From Acidobacteriota bacterium (GTDB taxonomy: Bacteria; Acidobacteriota; UBA6911), in the NCBI GenBank assembly GCA_012729555.1, contig JAAYCX010000011.1, forward strand, positions 1-64,000: a stretch of 64,000 nucleotides of DNA. The letters run 5' to 3'. This document shows positions 47,769-57,319 of this stretch, one piece after another. Numbering within the stretch: position 1 is the stretch's first letter; each line of letters opens with the position of its first letter. The position numbers were made by a program, and so were the translations under genes. The notes under the pieces were generated by a model. The model saw nothing but the letters and a program-made list of their open reading frames with translations, was not told the DNA's origin and did not search any database.

Positions 47769-50562
47769 GGGTCACCCGCTCCTCTCCGCCGGGGGCGGGC
47801 CCGACGCGCCCCTCGTCGATGAAGCGGATGGCGCGCGGCCGCGGGAGGACGTGCACCGTGGCGCCGGCCCGGGCGCCGGGAGGGATCGTCACCGTTTGCT
47901 CCGCCCGCTCCAGCCGGTGGTTTTCGGGCAGGTTGCGTTCGTACACCTTGAGGGTCCAGGTTCCGGGGGCGAGTTTTTCGAAGAGGAAACGGCCGCTGGA
48001 ATCGGTGACGGTACGGCGGGTCTCCCCCGGCCGCGCCAGCTCCGCCAGGATGTTGGCGAGCCCTCTGGGCGCCCCCCCGGGAGCCTGCGCGAGCGCCACG
48101 CATCCTTCGAGGACGCCCGAGGCGCCCAGGGGGAGTTCGACCGCGGCGGAGCGGCCCCCCTCCACCGTGACGGTTACGGGGCCCGGGGCCGCAAGGACGT
48201 TTTCGATGCCGACGGAACGTTCGTCGACCCGTACCTCGTGGGCGCCCGGGGCCAGGGTGCGGAAGGTGAAGCGGCCGGCGCGGTCGGTGAGCGCCGCGGT
48301 TCCGCCGACGTAGACCACGGCGCCGGCGACGCCCGGGGCGCCGGGGAGGTCGGAGCGGAAGACGCGGCCGGCCAGCGAACCGACCGACTCCCGGCGGCGG
48401 AGCGGGACCTTGAAAGGGAGGTTGCAGGTCACGGAATAGGAAGTGTATTCCTCCCGGCCCAGGCCGCCGCTGCGGCGCGCGGCGAACTCCACCGCGGGTC
48501 CCCGGCGCGTTTTCCAGGTGAAGCCCGCCCCCCACTGGTCGCTCTCCACCCGCTCGCGCAGCGGCTCGTCGGGGAAGGTCGCGTCGTTGCGCGCATAGTC
48601 GAGGTAGGCGGAAAAAGCGCCCGCGGGGGCCCAGCGCACGCTCCCGCCGTGGTTGCGCCCCCGCCGCAGCAGGCGGCTCTCGCCCGGGGAGCCGTCGTCG
48701 CCGAAGCTCGAGGAGAAGGCAAGGAAGAGGTCCTTCCGGGGTGAGAAGGTGCCCTGGAGGTCGAAGTTCCAGCCGCCGTACCGGCGCCCGGAAGCGAGGT
48801 CCCGGCTCCGGCCCCGGCGCGCCTCGGCGCGGTACCCGAAGCGGCCGCCGCTGTGGCCGATGGTCAGGGCGACGCCGTGTTCCCGGAAACGGAAGGCCTC
48901 GGCGGCGGCCTCGGTCCGTTCGTAGCGGTCGTAGTCGACCCTCGCGTGGTGCCTGCCCGGCAGCCGGGCCTCGAGTCCCGCCTGGTAGCGGGTTTCCCGG
49001 GGGGCGGAGCCGCGGGCGGGGTCCGATTCGCGGTTGCGATCGTAGCGGTCGTAGGCGGCGCCGGCCCTCAGGCGCTCTCCCAGGGGGAGGGAGAGGGACC
49101 CGGAATAGGAGGCCGAATCGGGGTAGCGGCCGCCCCAGTCGCGGCCCCCCTGCCGGGCCGAGAGGTGGTAGCGCGCGGCCCACTGCGAGGGGCTCCGGAC
49201 CTCGAGGCTCCAGGCCGCATCGGATGCGGCGCCGGCCCGGTCGGTCCGGCTGACGCCGATTTCCCCCTTCAGGTGGTGCGAGAGCAGCCGGCGGGTTTCG
49301 GCGCCGAAGCTCCAGATATCCTCCCGGGCCGCGGGAGCGAGGCGCCACTCGTCGTAGGCCAGCGCCAGGAAGTGGGCCCGCACCGTCGTCCCGGGGGCCG
49401 GGTCCGCGGAAAGGAAGGCGCCCACGTCGCGCCGTTTCTGGAGCGTCCACCGGTCCTCGACGTAGTACATCCCCCCGGCCAGGGCGCCCCCGCCGATTTC
49501 TATTCCACCCCCCCGGCCGTAGCGGTGCCAGGAGGTCAGTTCGGACAGGGAGTAGGACTGGTCTCCCCCCTGGAGGCGGAGCAGGGGGTCCTCGTAGCGG
49601 AGCCGGTATTCGTCCCGGCGGCCCAGGGTCCCCCGGTCATGCCGGTCGGGCGCCTGGATCGAAAAATCGAGCCGGCGCCGGCGCGCCTCGTCGAGGTAGC
49701 CGTCCCCCTCGAGGCCGAACTGGATGGCCGAGCCGAAATTGTCCCCCCCGAGCCGGGTGAAGAATGTCACCGGGTAGCGCAGGTGAGTGTCCTGCCCCGC
49801 CACGCGGGGCACCACCTCGAGCGGGAGGGTGAGCGTCGCCTCCACCGCGCGGCCGGAAACGGTGCGGCCGGTGCGGGCGACGAGGCGCAGGTGGGACCGG
49901 GTCAGCCGGTCGGCGCGAGCGTCGGCCGCGGCGGTCACCTCGAGCAGGCGGCTTTCTCCGGCGGGGAGGGCAAAGGCCTGCGGCGCGACGGCCGCGTGTC
50001 CGGCCGTACCCATCCCGGCCTCCAGGGCGACGGCCAGGTCCGCGTTCCCCCGGTTGAGCAGCCGGATTTTCAGGTGGAGGTTTTCCCCGGCCGCGAGCCG
50101 CTCCGGGGGAGCGTCTTCGGGCTGCAGGGTCAGATTGTAGACGGGCGAAATCATGATCCGGGCGGCGGCCCGGTCCGAAAGGGCGTAATCGGCGCGGCCG
50201 GAAGCGGCATAGACGATTTCGTATTCTCCGGCAGGCGCGGCGCCCCCGGCCCGGACCACGACCATCCGCACCACCGATTCGGCCGGCTCCAGTTCGAAAT
50301 CGACCAGCGGCATCACCAGGCGCCAGCTTTCGGGGAGCGTCACCGCCTCGCGCATCGGCACCCGATCGTGCCAGCGGTTGGTGACGCGAAAGGCCAAAGT
50401 CAGGATCCGCCCCGGTTCGGCCTCCACCGTTTCGCCGGCGACCGGCCGTACCTCCAACCCCGCGGGCCCGGCGGACAGGGACGGGGCCCAGAGAAGCAGG
50501 AGCAGCCCGGCGCCCCGAAGGAAGTTGCGGTGCGGGGAAACCCTAGCGGATTTCCAGCTCAT
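47758..50562 (-). CDS. Outer-membrane barrel-like protein with Ig-like and carboxypeptidase-regulatory domains
   Basis: A 934-residue envelope protein from ATG 50562 (GGAG six bases upstream, inside the end of the chaperone-like gene). A signal peptide (about 1-31) precedes two Ig-like segments (LEVRPVAGETVEAEPGRILT; LHLKIRLLNRGNADLAVAL). From about residue 255 to 700 runs an Arg/Tyr-rich alternating beta pattern (RYPVTFFTRLGGDNFGS, RLQGGDQSYSLSELTSW, YSVTCNLPFKVP) suggesting a beta barrel. Two carboxypeptidase regulatory-like units follow (SLAGRVFRSDLPGAPGVAGA; GRFLFEKLAPGTWTLKVYE). It has the size and position of an usher, yet I see no PapC/FimD signature, and the two regulatory domains at the C-terminus are unusual for one. 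The C-terminus lacks a terminal aromatic residue. Confidence 0.7.
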   Translation of the reverse strand: MSWKSARVSPHRNFLRGAGLLLLLWAPSLSAGPAGLEVRPVAGETVEAEPGRILTLAFRVTNRWHDRVPMREAVTLPESWRLVMPLVDFELEPAESVVRMVVVRAGGAAPAGEYEIVYAASGRADYALSDRAAARIMISPVYNLTLQPEDAPPERLAAGENLHLKIRLLNRGNADLAVALEAGMGTAGHAAVAPQAFALPAGESRLLEVTAAADARADRLTRSHLRLVARTGRTVSGRAVEATLTLPLEVVPRVAGQDTHLRYPVTFFTRLGGDNFGSAIQFGLEGDGYLDEARRRRLDFSIQAPDRHDRGTLGRRDEYRLRYEDPLLRLQGGDQSYSLSELTSWHRYGRGGGIEIGGGALAGGMYYVEDRWTLQKRRDVGAFLSADPAPGTTVRAHFLALAYDEWRLAPAAREDIWSFGAETRRLLSHHLKGEIGVSRTDRAGAASDAAWSLEVRSPSQWAARYHLSARQGGRDWGGRYPDSASYSGSLSLPLGERLRAGAAYDRYDRNRESDPARGSAPRETRYQAGLEARLPGRHHARVDYDRYERTEAAAEAFRFREHGVALTIGHSGGRFGYRAEARRGRSRDLASGRRYGGWNFDLQGTFSPRKDLFLAFSSSFGDDGSPGESRLLRRGRNHGGSVRWAPAGAFSAYLDYARNDATFPDEPLRERVESDQWGAGFTWKTRRGPAVEFAARRSGGLGREEYTSYSVTCNLPFKVPLRRRESVGSLAGRVFRSDLPGAPGVAGAVVYVGGTAALTDRAGRFTFRTLAPGAHEVRVDERSVGIENVLAAPGPVTVTVEGGRSAAVELPLGASGVLEGCVALAQAPGGAPRGLANILAELARPGETRRTVTDSSGRFLFEKLAPGTWTLKVYERNLPENHRLERAEQTVTIPPGARAGATVHVLPRPRAIRFIDEGRVGPAPGGEERVTHAR

Positions 50563-51343
50563 ACCGGGCTCCAAAGACCCGCTCGTCCCCGCCGTCGGCC
50601 ACGACGATGGCCCGGTAGGTCCCCGGGGCGATCCCGTCCAGGTCGATCCGGACGCGGCCGGAGTCGGCCGGGTAGAGCCCCTTGCGCCCCCCCTCGAAGC
50701 GGCCGGCGGGGATCCCTTCGCGGTCGAACAGGTCCGCCCAGAGGTGGAGCCTGAGGTAGCGGTCCCCGGCGTTTTCGAGGTCGAGAAGGAGCGCCGCGCC
50801 CTTCTCCCCCTGTTCGAGGCGCCGGTCGGCGAATTTCAGCTCCGCGTGCCCGGTCCCCGCGATGTGGGTGGCCAGGTGGATGCCGGTCCGGGTGACGGTG
50901 CGGATCCCCACCCCCCCCCTGGTGGCCCCGGGGGCCAGGGTTTCGGGGGCCACCGGTTCCACCATGAGCATGCTCCAGTAGCTGCCGGCCAGCCGGGGAT
51001 CCTGCGGGACCCGGATCACGTAATGAAACGACGCCGTGCAGCCCGGGGCGATCTCCTGCTCCCGGGGGACGAGGTGGATCCACGCGGCGCTCGAGCGGGG
51101 GGACTCCCCGGGCTCCCCGTAAACGGTGCGCCCGTCGGCGGTGGCGTGATACCCGGTCAGGTAGACGCGCGCCGTCTGCGGCCGGTCCCCGCCGTTACGC
51201 ACCAGGACCTCCCCCTGGCTCTCGGCCCCGGGGGCGAGTTCCACGTGCCGGCTGAGATCGCCGACCACGTGGACCTGCGCCCGGGCCGCGCCGGGGAGCG
51301 CCAGCGCCGCCAGCAGCGCTATCGAGAAAGCGATGGTTTTCAT
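50543..51343 (-). CDS. Periplasmic chaperone-like protein (two Ig-like domains)
   Basis: A 266-residue exported protein from ATG 51343. The signal peptide ends ARAQ at about residue 23. The mature part starts VHVVGDLSRHVELAPGAESQ, a strand-rich Ig-like domain reminiscent of the COG1470/pilus-chaperone type (EVLVRNGGDRPQTARVYLTGY, FHYVIRVPQDPRLAGSYWSM). A second domain follows from about 150 (LKFADRRLEQGEKGAALLLD; LHLWADLFDREGIPAGRF). It lacks the catalytic or conserved Arg/Lys pair that I would need to call a FimC chaperone. The gene lies 11 bases after the small subunit gene and its 3' end overlaps the large barrel-like gene by 20 bases. The name is by arrangement and fold pattern. Confidence 0.68.
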   Translation of the reverse strand: MKTIAFSIALLAALALPGAARAQVHVVGDLSRHVELAPGAESQGEVLVRNGGDRPQTARVYLTGYHATADGRTVYGEPGESPRSSAAWIHLVPREQEIAPGCTASFHYVIRVPQDPRLAGSYWSMLMVEPVAPETLAPGATRGGVGIRTVTRTGIHLATHIAGTGHAELKFADRRLEQGEKGAALLLDLENAGDRYLRLHLWADLFDREGIPAGRFEGGRKGLYPADSGRVRIDLDGIAPGTYRAIVVADGGDERVFGARYELEIR

Positions 51344-51354
51344 GACGGTTTCCG

Positions 51355-51921
51355 CTAGGCCCCTTCGGTCAGGGTGTAGGTGATGGTGATGCTCGTTCCC
51401 GACATGGGAACGACGTCGCAGGCTTCCTCGCATTCGACCGTCTTCAGCCCGTACTGCAGCTTGACTCCGTCGGAGTCGGCCGCGGCGCCCGTATACCCGC
51501 TGCCGATTCCGGTGACGATGTCGATGGAATCGTTGGTGGTCAGTTCCACCTGTTCCTCGGCGCTCCCAAGGTCGCCGCAGTTATCCGCACTCTCGGCGCT
51601 GATTTCGAGCACGAGCCCTTCGGGCATGTCGCTGCCGAGCTGGGCCGTGATCTTGCGCGTCTTGCCTTCCTCGACGATGGAGGTGTACTGGAGATACTTG
51701 ACCGCATCCGCCGGCTGCGTGACCGAAAAAGCCTCCCCGGCCGTGGTCGGGGCGCCGATGCCGAAGACCAGCGTAGAGGCGTCGTCGAGCCCCAGCAGGG
51801 CGACCTCGCTGACGTTGATGGTAATGTCGTGGCTGGCGGTGGCGGTTTCGGCCGAAGCCTGGCCGGCGCCCAGGGGAAGGAGGGCTCCGGCGAAAATCAT
51901 CATACCGAGTGTTCGTTTCAT
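51355..51921 (-). CDS. Small exported pilin-like structural subunit
   Basis: A 188-residue protein from ATG 51921, with AAGGAGAG seven bases upstream. The signal peptide ends ASA-E at about residue 24. The mature protein begins ASHDITINVSEVALLGLDD and has VKYLQYTSIVEEGKTRKITA, MPEGLVLEISAESADNC, DIVTGIGSGYTG, LKTVECEEACDVV and the end SGTSITITYTLTEGA. The C-terminal half matches the last 125 residues of the glycine-rich protein. The overall look is that of DUF4402 or spore-coat-U-type fimbrial subunits, including alternation of hydrophobic residues in the last strand. Three cysteines could form one disulfide. It is the first gene of the four-gene cluster, so likely the major subunit. Confidence 0.7.
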   Translation of the reverse strand: MKRTLGMMIFAGALLPLGAGQASAETATASHDITINVSEVALLGLDDASTLVFGIGAPTTAGEAFSVTQPADAVKYLQYTSIVEEGKTRKITAQLGSDMPEGLVLEISAESADNCGDLGSAEEQVELTTNDSIDIVTGIGSGYTGAAADSDGVKLQYGLKTVECEEACDVVPMSGTSITITYTLTEGA

Positions 51922-52301
51922 GAATTCTCTCCTTGTGCCGGCGACATGCCGGCCGCTTTGGGTCATCCTGTTCCTTCTCGAGTGCTGAAACACAAAATGC
52001 ATGCCCGCGGGGCGGGCACGATAAGGCGCGGCGACGGCCGCTGTTCGGCGGGGGGGCGTCCCCGGCGTCCCCGGGTCGCGCCCTGACCTGAAAACCTGCT
52101 GCTTGCGCCGGGGGATCATATCGGTAGGAATGCGATTTACTTTCCAAAATAATTTGGTTTTCAATCATCCATCCTATGCATTAGGGATTTGGAAAGGGCG
52201 GGGGGCGGGGAGGGAGAGGGTTCCGCCCCCCCGTTTGTCCTTGTCTCCCGGGGCCGAAAGGTCGAAAATGAAGGACCCGGAAAGCCGGGCGGGGGAGCGG
52301 G
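51922..52301. other. Divergent intergenic region upstream of the surface cluster
   Basis: About 380 bases with no gene I can support. The part near 52100-52190 is AT-rich and holds the near-palindrome CCAAAATAATTTGG (52144-52157). It probably contains the promoter of the small-subunit operon, but no convincing -35/-10 pair is visible on either strand. Confidence 0.4.
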
Positions 52302-53192
52302 ATGGACAGGATCGACATACGGACGGTGCTGCTGACGGGGGTGATGTTCGACCTGCTCTGCGTCTGGCTGCTGGCGGGGTTGTGGCGCCAGAGCCGAGGG
52401 CGGTTCGACGGGCTCGCCCTCTGGGTGGCCGGCGTGGCCGCCACCACCGCGGGAGTGCTCCTCATCATGCTGCGCGGCATGGTGGCGGAGTGGGTGTCCG
52501 TGGTGCTGGGCAACGGCCTGATCGTAGGGGGCACCCTCGCCGTTTACATCGGCCTCGGCCTTTTCTTCCACGCTCCCGTCCGGCGGACGCCCAACTACGT
52601 GCTCTGCGCCGCTTTCGTTTTCCTGCACGCGATTTTCGCCTTTGTCCACCCCAGCCTTTGGGCGCGCACCTTGAATTTCTGCGTCGCGCTCGGGCTGGTC
52701 TGCGCCCAGGGCCTGTGGTTCGCGGCGCGGCGCGTGGACCCCCCCCTGCGCCACAACGCGCGCTGGGTGAAGAGGGTCTACGGCGTCTGCCTCCTGGTGC
52801 TCCTGTCGCGCCTCCTGTGGAATCTCGCCCGCCCGCCGATGGGATACGATTTTTTCCGCGCCGGGAACATCGAAGCCTTCTTTCTCATCCTCCTCAAGAT
52901 GCTCCTGGTCATGCAGGCATTCGCCCTGATCCTCACGGTCTACGAACGGCTGGCCCTGGAGCGCGAACGAGCCGTGCAGGAGGCCCGCACCCTGGGCGGC
53001 CTGCTCCCCATCTGCTCCTCCTGCAAGAAGATCCGCGACGACCGCGGGTACTGGAACCAGATCGAGGCCTACATCCGTTCCCATTCGGAGGCGGAATTCA
53101 GCCACGGCCTCTGTCCCGACTGCCTCCGCACCCTTTACCCGGAGTACGACGGCCGCGAGGGGGGCGGGTCCCACGATCCCGGAGGAAAATAG
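52302..53192 (+). CDS. Seven-helix membrane sensor-like protein with CxxC zinc-ribbon tail
   Basis: An inner-membrane protein of 296 residues. About seven hydrophobic segments span residues 9-215 (for example VLLTGVMFDLLCVWLLAGL, AGVAATTAGVLLIMLRGM, FLILLKMLLVMQAFALILTV). A short helix with YERLALERERAVQEARTL leads to the C-terminal module. That module, PICSSCKKIRDDRGYW...GLCPDCLRTLYPEY, has two CxxC pairs that could bind zinc. I have seen this tail at the ends of bacterial sensor kinases and response regulators (the typical LLPICSSCKKIRDD motif). No kinase domain is present here. Transmembrane signalling through another partner is the likely role, but not shown. It precedes the formate dehydrogenase operon by about 200 bases. 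Confidence 0.75.
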   Translation: MDRIDIRTVLLTGVMFDLLCVWLLAGLWRQSRGRFDGLALWVAGVAATTAGVLLIMLRGMVAEWVSVVLGNGLIVGGTLAVYIGLGLFFHAPVRRTPNYVLCAAFVFLHAIFAFVHPSLWARTLNFCVALGLVCAQGLWFAARRVDPPLRHNARWVKRVYGVCLLVLLSRLLWNLARPPMGYDFFRAGNIEAFFLILLKMLLVMQAFALILTVYERLALERERAVQEARTLGGLLPICSSCKKIRDDRGYWNQIEAYIRSHSEAEFSHGLCPDCLRTLYPEYDGREGGGSHDPGGK

Positions 53193-53196
53193 TGGG

Positions 53197-53224
53197 TTCG
53201 GTTTCCGGGCGTTTGCACTATAAT
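53197..53224 (+). promoter_or_regulatory. Putative promoter of the formate dehydrogenase operon
   Basis: TATAAT at 53219-53224 within ACTATAATG, as in the folC promoter. TTCGGT (53197-53202) lies 16 bases upstream as a weak -35. The leader to the fdnG GTG would be about 160 bases. Confidence 0.5.
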
Positions 53225-53389
53225 GTCCGCAGTCAGGCAATGTTTCACGACCACGTTCCGGGATAGGCCAATGAGGTACGTTCCGACGGTTGCCGCTCCG
53301 CTTTGGATCGACAGCGGTGTTTTTCCCGTTTTCACCCCCCTCTTCAACCGCCTGCATCTTTCCGGCCTGCCGGCTCATGGAGGAGTATT

Positions 53390-56300
53390 GTGAAAGTCAC
53401 CAGACGCGGATTTTTCAAGATCACGGCCGCGGGATCCACGAGCCTGGCGGCCATGGGTTTCTCCCCCGCGGCGGCGCTCGCCCAGGCGCGGCGGTTCAAG
53501 CTCCAGCGCACGAGCGAGACCCGCAACACCTGTCCCTACTGCTCGGTCGGGTGCGGCCTCATTCTCTACGGGCTCGGGGACCATTCCAAGAACTCGCGAG
53601 CGGCCATCATCCACATCGAGGGGGACCCGGACCATCCCGTAAACCGCGGCACCCTCTGCCCGAAGGGGGCCAGCCTCATCGATTTCATCCACAGCCCCAA
53701 CCGGCTGAAATATCCTGAATACCGGGAGCCGGGGGGGACGGAGTGGAAGCGCGTCACCTGGGACTGGGCCCTCGACCGGATCGCGCGGCTGATGAAGGAG
53801 GACCGGGACCGGAACTTTCTGGAAAAGAGCGGCGCCCTCACCGTCAACCGCTGGACGACCACGGCGTTTCTCGCCGCTTCGGCGTCCTCGAACGAGACCG
53901 GGTATCTCACCGTGAAGGTGCTGCGCGCGCTCGGGATGACGGCCCTGGACAACCAGGCCCGGGTTTGACACGGCCCCACGGTGGCCGGTCTGGCCCCCAC
54001 CTTCGGTCGCGGCGCGATGACGAACAACTGGGTCGACATCAAAAACGCCGACGTCATCCTGGTCATGGGCGGCAACCCCGCCGAGGCGCACCCCTGCGGA
54101 TTCAAGTGGGCGATCGAGGCCAAGATCCGCAAGGGCGCGCGTCTCATCGTCGTGGACCCGCGCTTCAACCGCACGGCCGCGGTCGCGGACGTCTACGCGC
54201 AGATCCGCCCCGGCTCCGACATCGCCTTCCTGGGCGGTGTCATGCGCTACCTGCTCGCGAATGACCGGATCCAGCACGACTACGTGCGCCGCTACACCAA
54301 CGCCCCGTTCCTGGTCCGGGAGGATTTCGGTTTCGAGGAGGGGCTCTTCAGCGGCTACGACGGCGCCGCGCGCCGCTATGACAGGAGCAGCTGGGCCTAC
54401 GAGCTCGACGCCGAAGGTTACGCCAGGGTCGACGAATCGATGCAGCACCCGCGCTCGGTGCTGCAGCTGATGAAGCGGCACTACGAACCCTACACCCCCG
54501 AGGCGGTGGCCGGCGTCACCGGCGTGCCGGCGGAACGTTTCCTCGAGATCTGCGACCTCATCGCCTCGACGGCCGCGCCCGAGCGGACCCTGACGAGCCT
54601 GTACGCGCTCGGATGGACGCAGCACACGGTCGGGAGTCAGAACATCCGCGCGATCGCCTGCATCCAGCTCCTGCTGGGGAACATGGGGATGCCGGGCGGG
54701 GGGGTGAACGCGCTGCGGGGCCACTCGAACATCCAGGGGCTGACCGACCTGGGGGTGATGAGCCACCTCCTCCCCGGCTACCTCGGCATCCCGACGGAGG
54801 CGGAGCCCGATCTCGGGACCCATCTCGCCCGGCGCACGCCGAGGCCGCTGCGGCCGGGGCAGATGAACTACTGGCAGAACTACCCGAAGTTCTTCGTTTC
54901 GCTCCTGAAGGCGTGGTACGGCCCCGCCGCCACCCGGGGAAACGACTTCGCCTACGACTGGCTGCCGAAGAACGACAAGGTCTACGACATCCTGCAGGTG
55001 TTCCAGCTGATGGCCGAGGGGAAGGTCCACGGCTACGTCTGCCAGGGGTTCAACCCGCTGGCCTCCGTGCCCGACAAGGGGAAGCTGTCGTCGGCGATGG
55101 CGAAGCTCAAGTTCCTCGTGGTCATCGACCCGCTCGCGACCGAGACCTCGAACTTCTGGCAGAACCACGGCGAGTTCAACGACGTGGACCCCGCGGCGAT
55201 TCCAACCGAGGTCTTCCGCCTCCCCTCCACCTGTTTCGCCGAGGAGGAGGGTTCGCTCGTGAACTCCGGCCGCTGGCTGCAGTGGCACTGGAAGGGGGCG
55301 GAGCCGCCCGAGGAGGCGCGGGGGGACGTCGAGATCATGGCCGGTCTCTTCACGCGCCTGCGCCGGCTGTACGCGGCCGAAGGGGGCGCGTTCCCCGACC
55401 CGGTCCTCAACCTGTACTGGCCCTACCGGATCGAGGCGGTGCCGTCGGCGGAGGAGCTGGCGCGGGAGTTCAACGGCTACGCCCTCGAGGACATCCCCGT
55501 GCCGGGACGACCGGGAAAGTTCCTGGCGCGCCGGGGGGAACAGGTGCCGGGCTTCGGCGCCCTGCAGGCGGACGGGCGGACCGCCTGCGGCTGCTGGATC
55601 TACGCCGGCTGCTGGACCGAGGCGGGCAACCAGATGGCGCGGCGCGACCCCGCCGACCCCTACGGTCTGGGCGTCACCCCGGGCTGGGCCTGGTCCTGGC
55701 CGGCCAACCGCCGCATCCTCTATAACCGCGCCTCGGCCGACGCCGGGGGGCGCCCCTGGGACCCGGAGCGAAAATACGTGTTCTGGGACGGGGAGCGGTG
55801 GGGGGGGGCCGACGTCCCCGACTACAAGGCCGACAGCCTTCCGGAGGACGGCATGGGCCCCTTCATCATGAACGCGGAGGGGGTCGGCCGCCTCTTCGCC
55901 CTGGGCGGGATGGCCGAAGGCCCCTTTCCCACCCACTACGAGCCTTTCGAGACCCCGCTCGGCGGCAACCGGTTCGCGCCCCGGGCCGTCTCCAACCCCG
56001 CCGTGCGCCTGTTCGAGGAGGACCGGGAAAAGCTCGGAGGGGCCGACGAGTTTCCCTTTGTCGCCACCACCTACCGGCTGACCGAGCACTTCCACTTCTG
56101 GACCAAGCACGCCGGGATCCCGGCCATCCTGCAGCCGCAGGCCTTCGCCGAGATCGGCGAAGGCCTGGCCGAGCTGCGCGGCATCCGAAGCGGGGACATG
56201 GTCGTGGTCCGGTCACGCCGCGGCCGGATCCGGCTGGCGGCCCTGGTGACGAAGCGCATCCGCCCCCTCCAGGTCGAGGGGAACACGGTGCACCTGGTGG

Positions 56301-56437
56301 GGCTTCCGCTGCACTGGGGGTTCGACGGGCTGACCCGGCCGGGGCACCTCGTCAACACCCTGACCCCCTTCGTGGGGGACCCGAACGTGGAGACCCCTGA
56401 ATTCAAGGCCTTCCTCGTCGACATCCAGAAGGCATAG
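53390..56437 (+). CDS. fdnG: Formate dehydrogenase alpha subunit, selenocysteine-containing
   Basis: The molybdopterin catalytic subunit that oxidises formate to CO2 and passes electrons to quinone through the beta and gamma subunits. It has 1015 residues from GTG 53390 (GGAGGAG upstream). The Tat signal is VTRRGFFKITAAG, so it acts in the periplasm. The FeS site is CPYCSVGCG ... LCPKGASLIDFIHSP. The codon TGA at 53966-53968 (residue 193) is read as selenocysteine: flanking residues NQARV and HGPTVAGLAPTFGRG match the Sec site of FdnG-type enzymes, and a SECIS hairpin follows at once. The rest, with MGGNPAEAHPCGFKW and WPANRRILYNRASADA, continues in frame to TAG 56437. A conventional gene finder would split it in two. 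Sec machinery genes are not in the window. Confidence 0.93.
53969..54001 (+). promoter_or_regulatory. Bacterial SECIS element for the fdnG TGA codon
   Basis: Directly after TGA 53966-53968, GGTGGCC (53980-53986) pairs with GGCC and the downstream ACC (53992-53995, 53999-54001) with a small bulge, around the loop GGTCT (53987-53991). The E. coli fdnG SECIS as I recall it has the same GGUCU loop and the same 18-base distance from UGA to the loop. SelB binding to this loop is expected. Confidence 0.85.
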
Positions 56438-56446
56438 GAGGACGCC

Positions 56447-57319
56447 ATGGCGCAGCATGCGCTCGACATCGTTCAAAGCTCCGCTACCACGTTCTCCTCC
56501 CCCTCGGCGCGCCGGACGCTGGAGGTGGCCAAGCTCATCGACGTGTCCCGCTGCATCGGGTGCAAGGCGTGCCAGGCCGCCTGCCTGGAGTGGAACGACC
56601 TGCGCGGCCCGGTGGGGGGCTTCGAGGGCGCCTATACCAACCCGCCCGATCTCGACGACCAGAACTGGTGCCTGATGCGGTTTCACGAGGAGGAGATCGA
56701 CGGCGCGCTCCAGTGGCTGATCCTGAAGGACGGCTGCATGCACTGCGCCGACCCGGGGTGCCTGCGCGCCTGCCCCGCGCCGGGCGCCGTCGTGCGCCAC
56801 TCGAACGGCATCGTCGATTTCGACCAGGAGAAGTGCATCGGCTGCGGCTACTGCATCTCGGGCTGCCCGTTTGACATCCCGCGCCTCCGCCGGGAGGACT
56901 CCAGGGTCTATAAGTGCACCCTATGCTCCGACCGGGTGGCGGTCGGGCTCGCCCCCGCCTGCGTCAAGAGCTGCCCGACGCAGGCCCTGATGTTCGGCTC
57001 CCGCGGGGAAATGCACGCCGTGGCCGCTGAAAGGGTCGCGGAGCTGCGCGGGCGCGGCTACCGGAACGCCGCCCCGTACGATCCCCCGGGCGTTTCGGGG
57101 ACCCACGTCTTTTACGTGCTCCCGCACGGCGACCGGCCGGAGGCGTACGGGCTCCCGCGCGACCCGGCCGTAAGCCCCGTCGTCGAGGTGTGGCGCAGCC
57201 CGGTGGCGCGCGGCATCGGCGTCTTCACCATGTTCGCGGTCCTCGCGGCCGGCATCCTGCACTACATGAGGCACGGGCCGCTGCAGGCCCCCGGGGAAAA
57301 AGAGGAGAACGAGCCATGA
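56447..57319 (+). CDS. fdnH: Formate dehydrogenase iron-sulfur beta subunit
   Basis: Electron-transfer subunit of the periplasmic formate dehydrogenase, 290 residues. It carries the four [4Fe-4S] motifs of the family: CIGCKACQAACLEW, CMHCADPGCLRAC, CIGCGYCISGCPF and CTLCSDRVAVGLAPACVKSC. A single C-terminal membrane helix (about 255-275, GIGVFTMFAVLAAGILHYM) anchors it beside the cytochrome subunit. It starts ten bases after fdnG and ends overlapping fdnI (ATGA). Confidence 0.95.
   Translation: MAQHALDIVQSSATTFSSPSARRTLEVAKLIDVSRCIGCKACQAACLEWNDLRGPVGGFEGAYTNPPDLDDQNWCLMRFHEEEIDGALQWLILKDGCMHCADPGCLRACPAPGAVVRHSNGIVDFDQEKCIGCGYCISGCPFDIPRLRREDSRVYKCTLCSDRVAVGLAPACVKSCPTQALMFGSRGEMHAVAAERVAELRGRGYRNAAPYDPPGVSGTHVFYVLPHGDRPEAYGLPRDPAVSPVVEVWRSPVARGIGVFTMFAVLAAGILHYMRHGPLQAPGEKEENEP

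Noticed and set aside
53966-53968. Frameshift or stop disrupting the formate dehydrogenase gene (pseudogene)
   Set aside because: The frame continues without shift, the residues around the TGA match the known selenocysteine site, and a SECIS hairpin follows.
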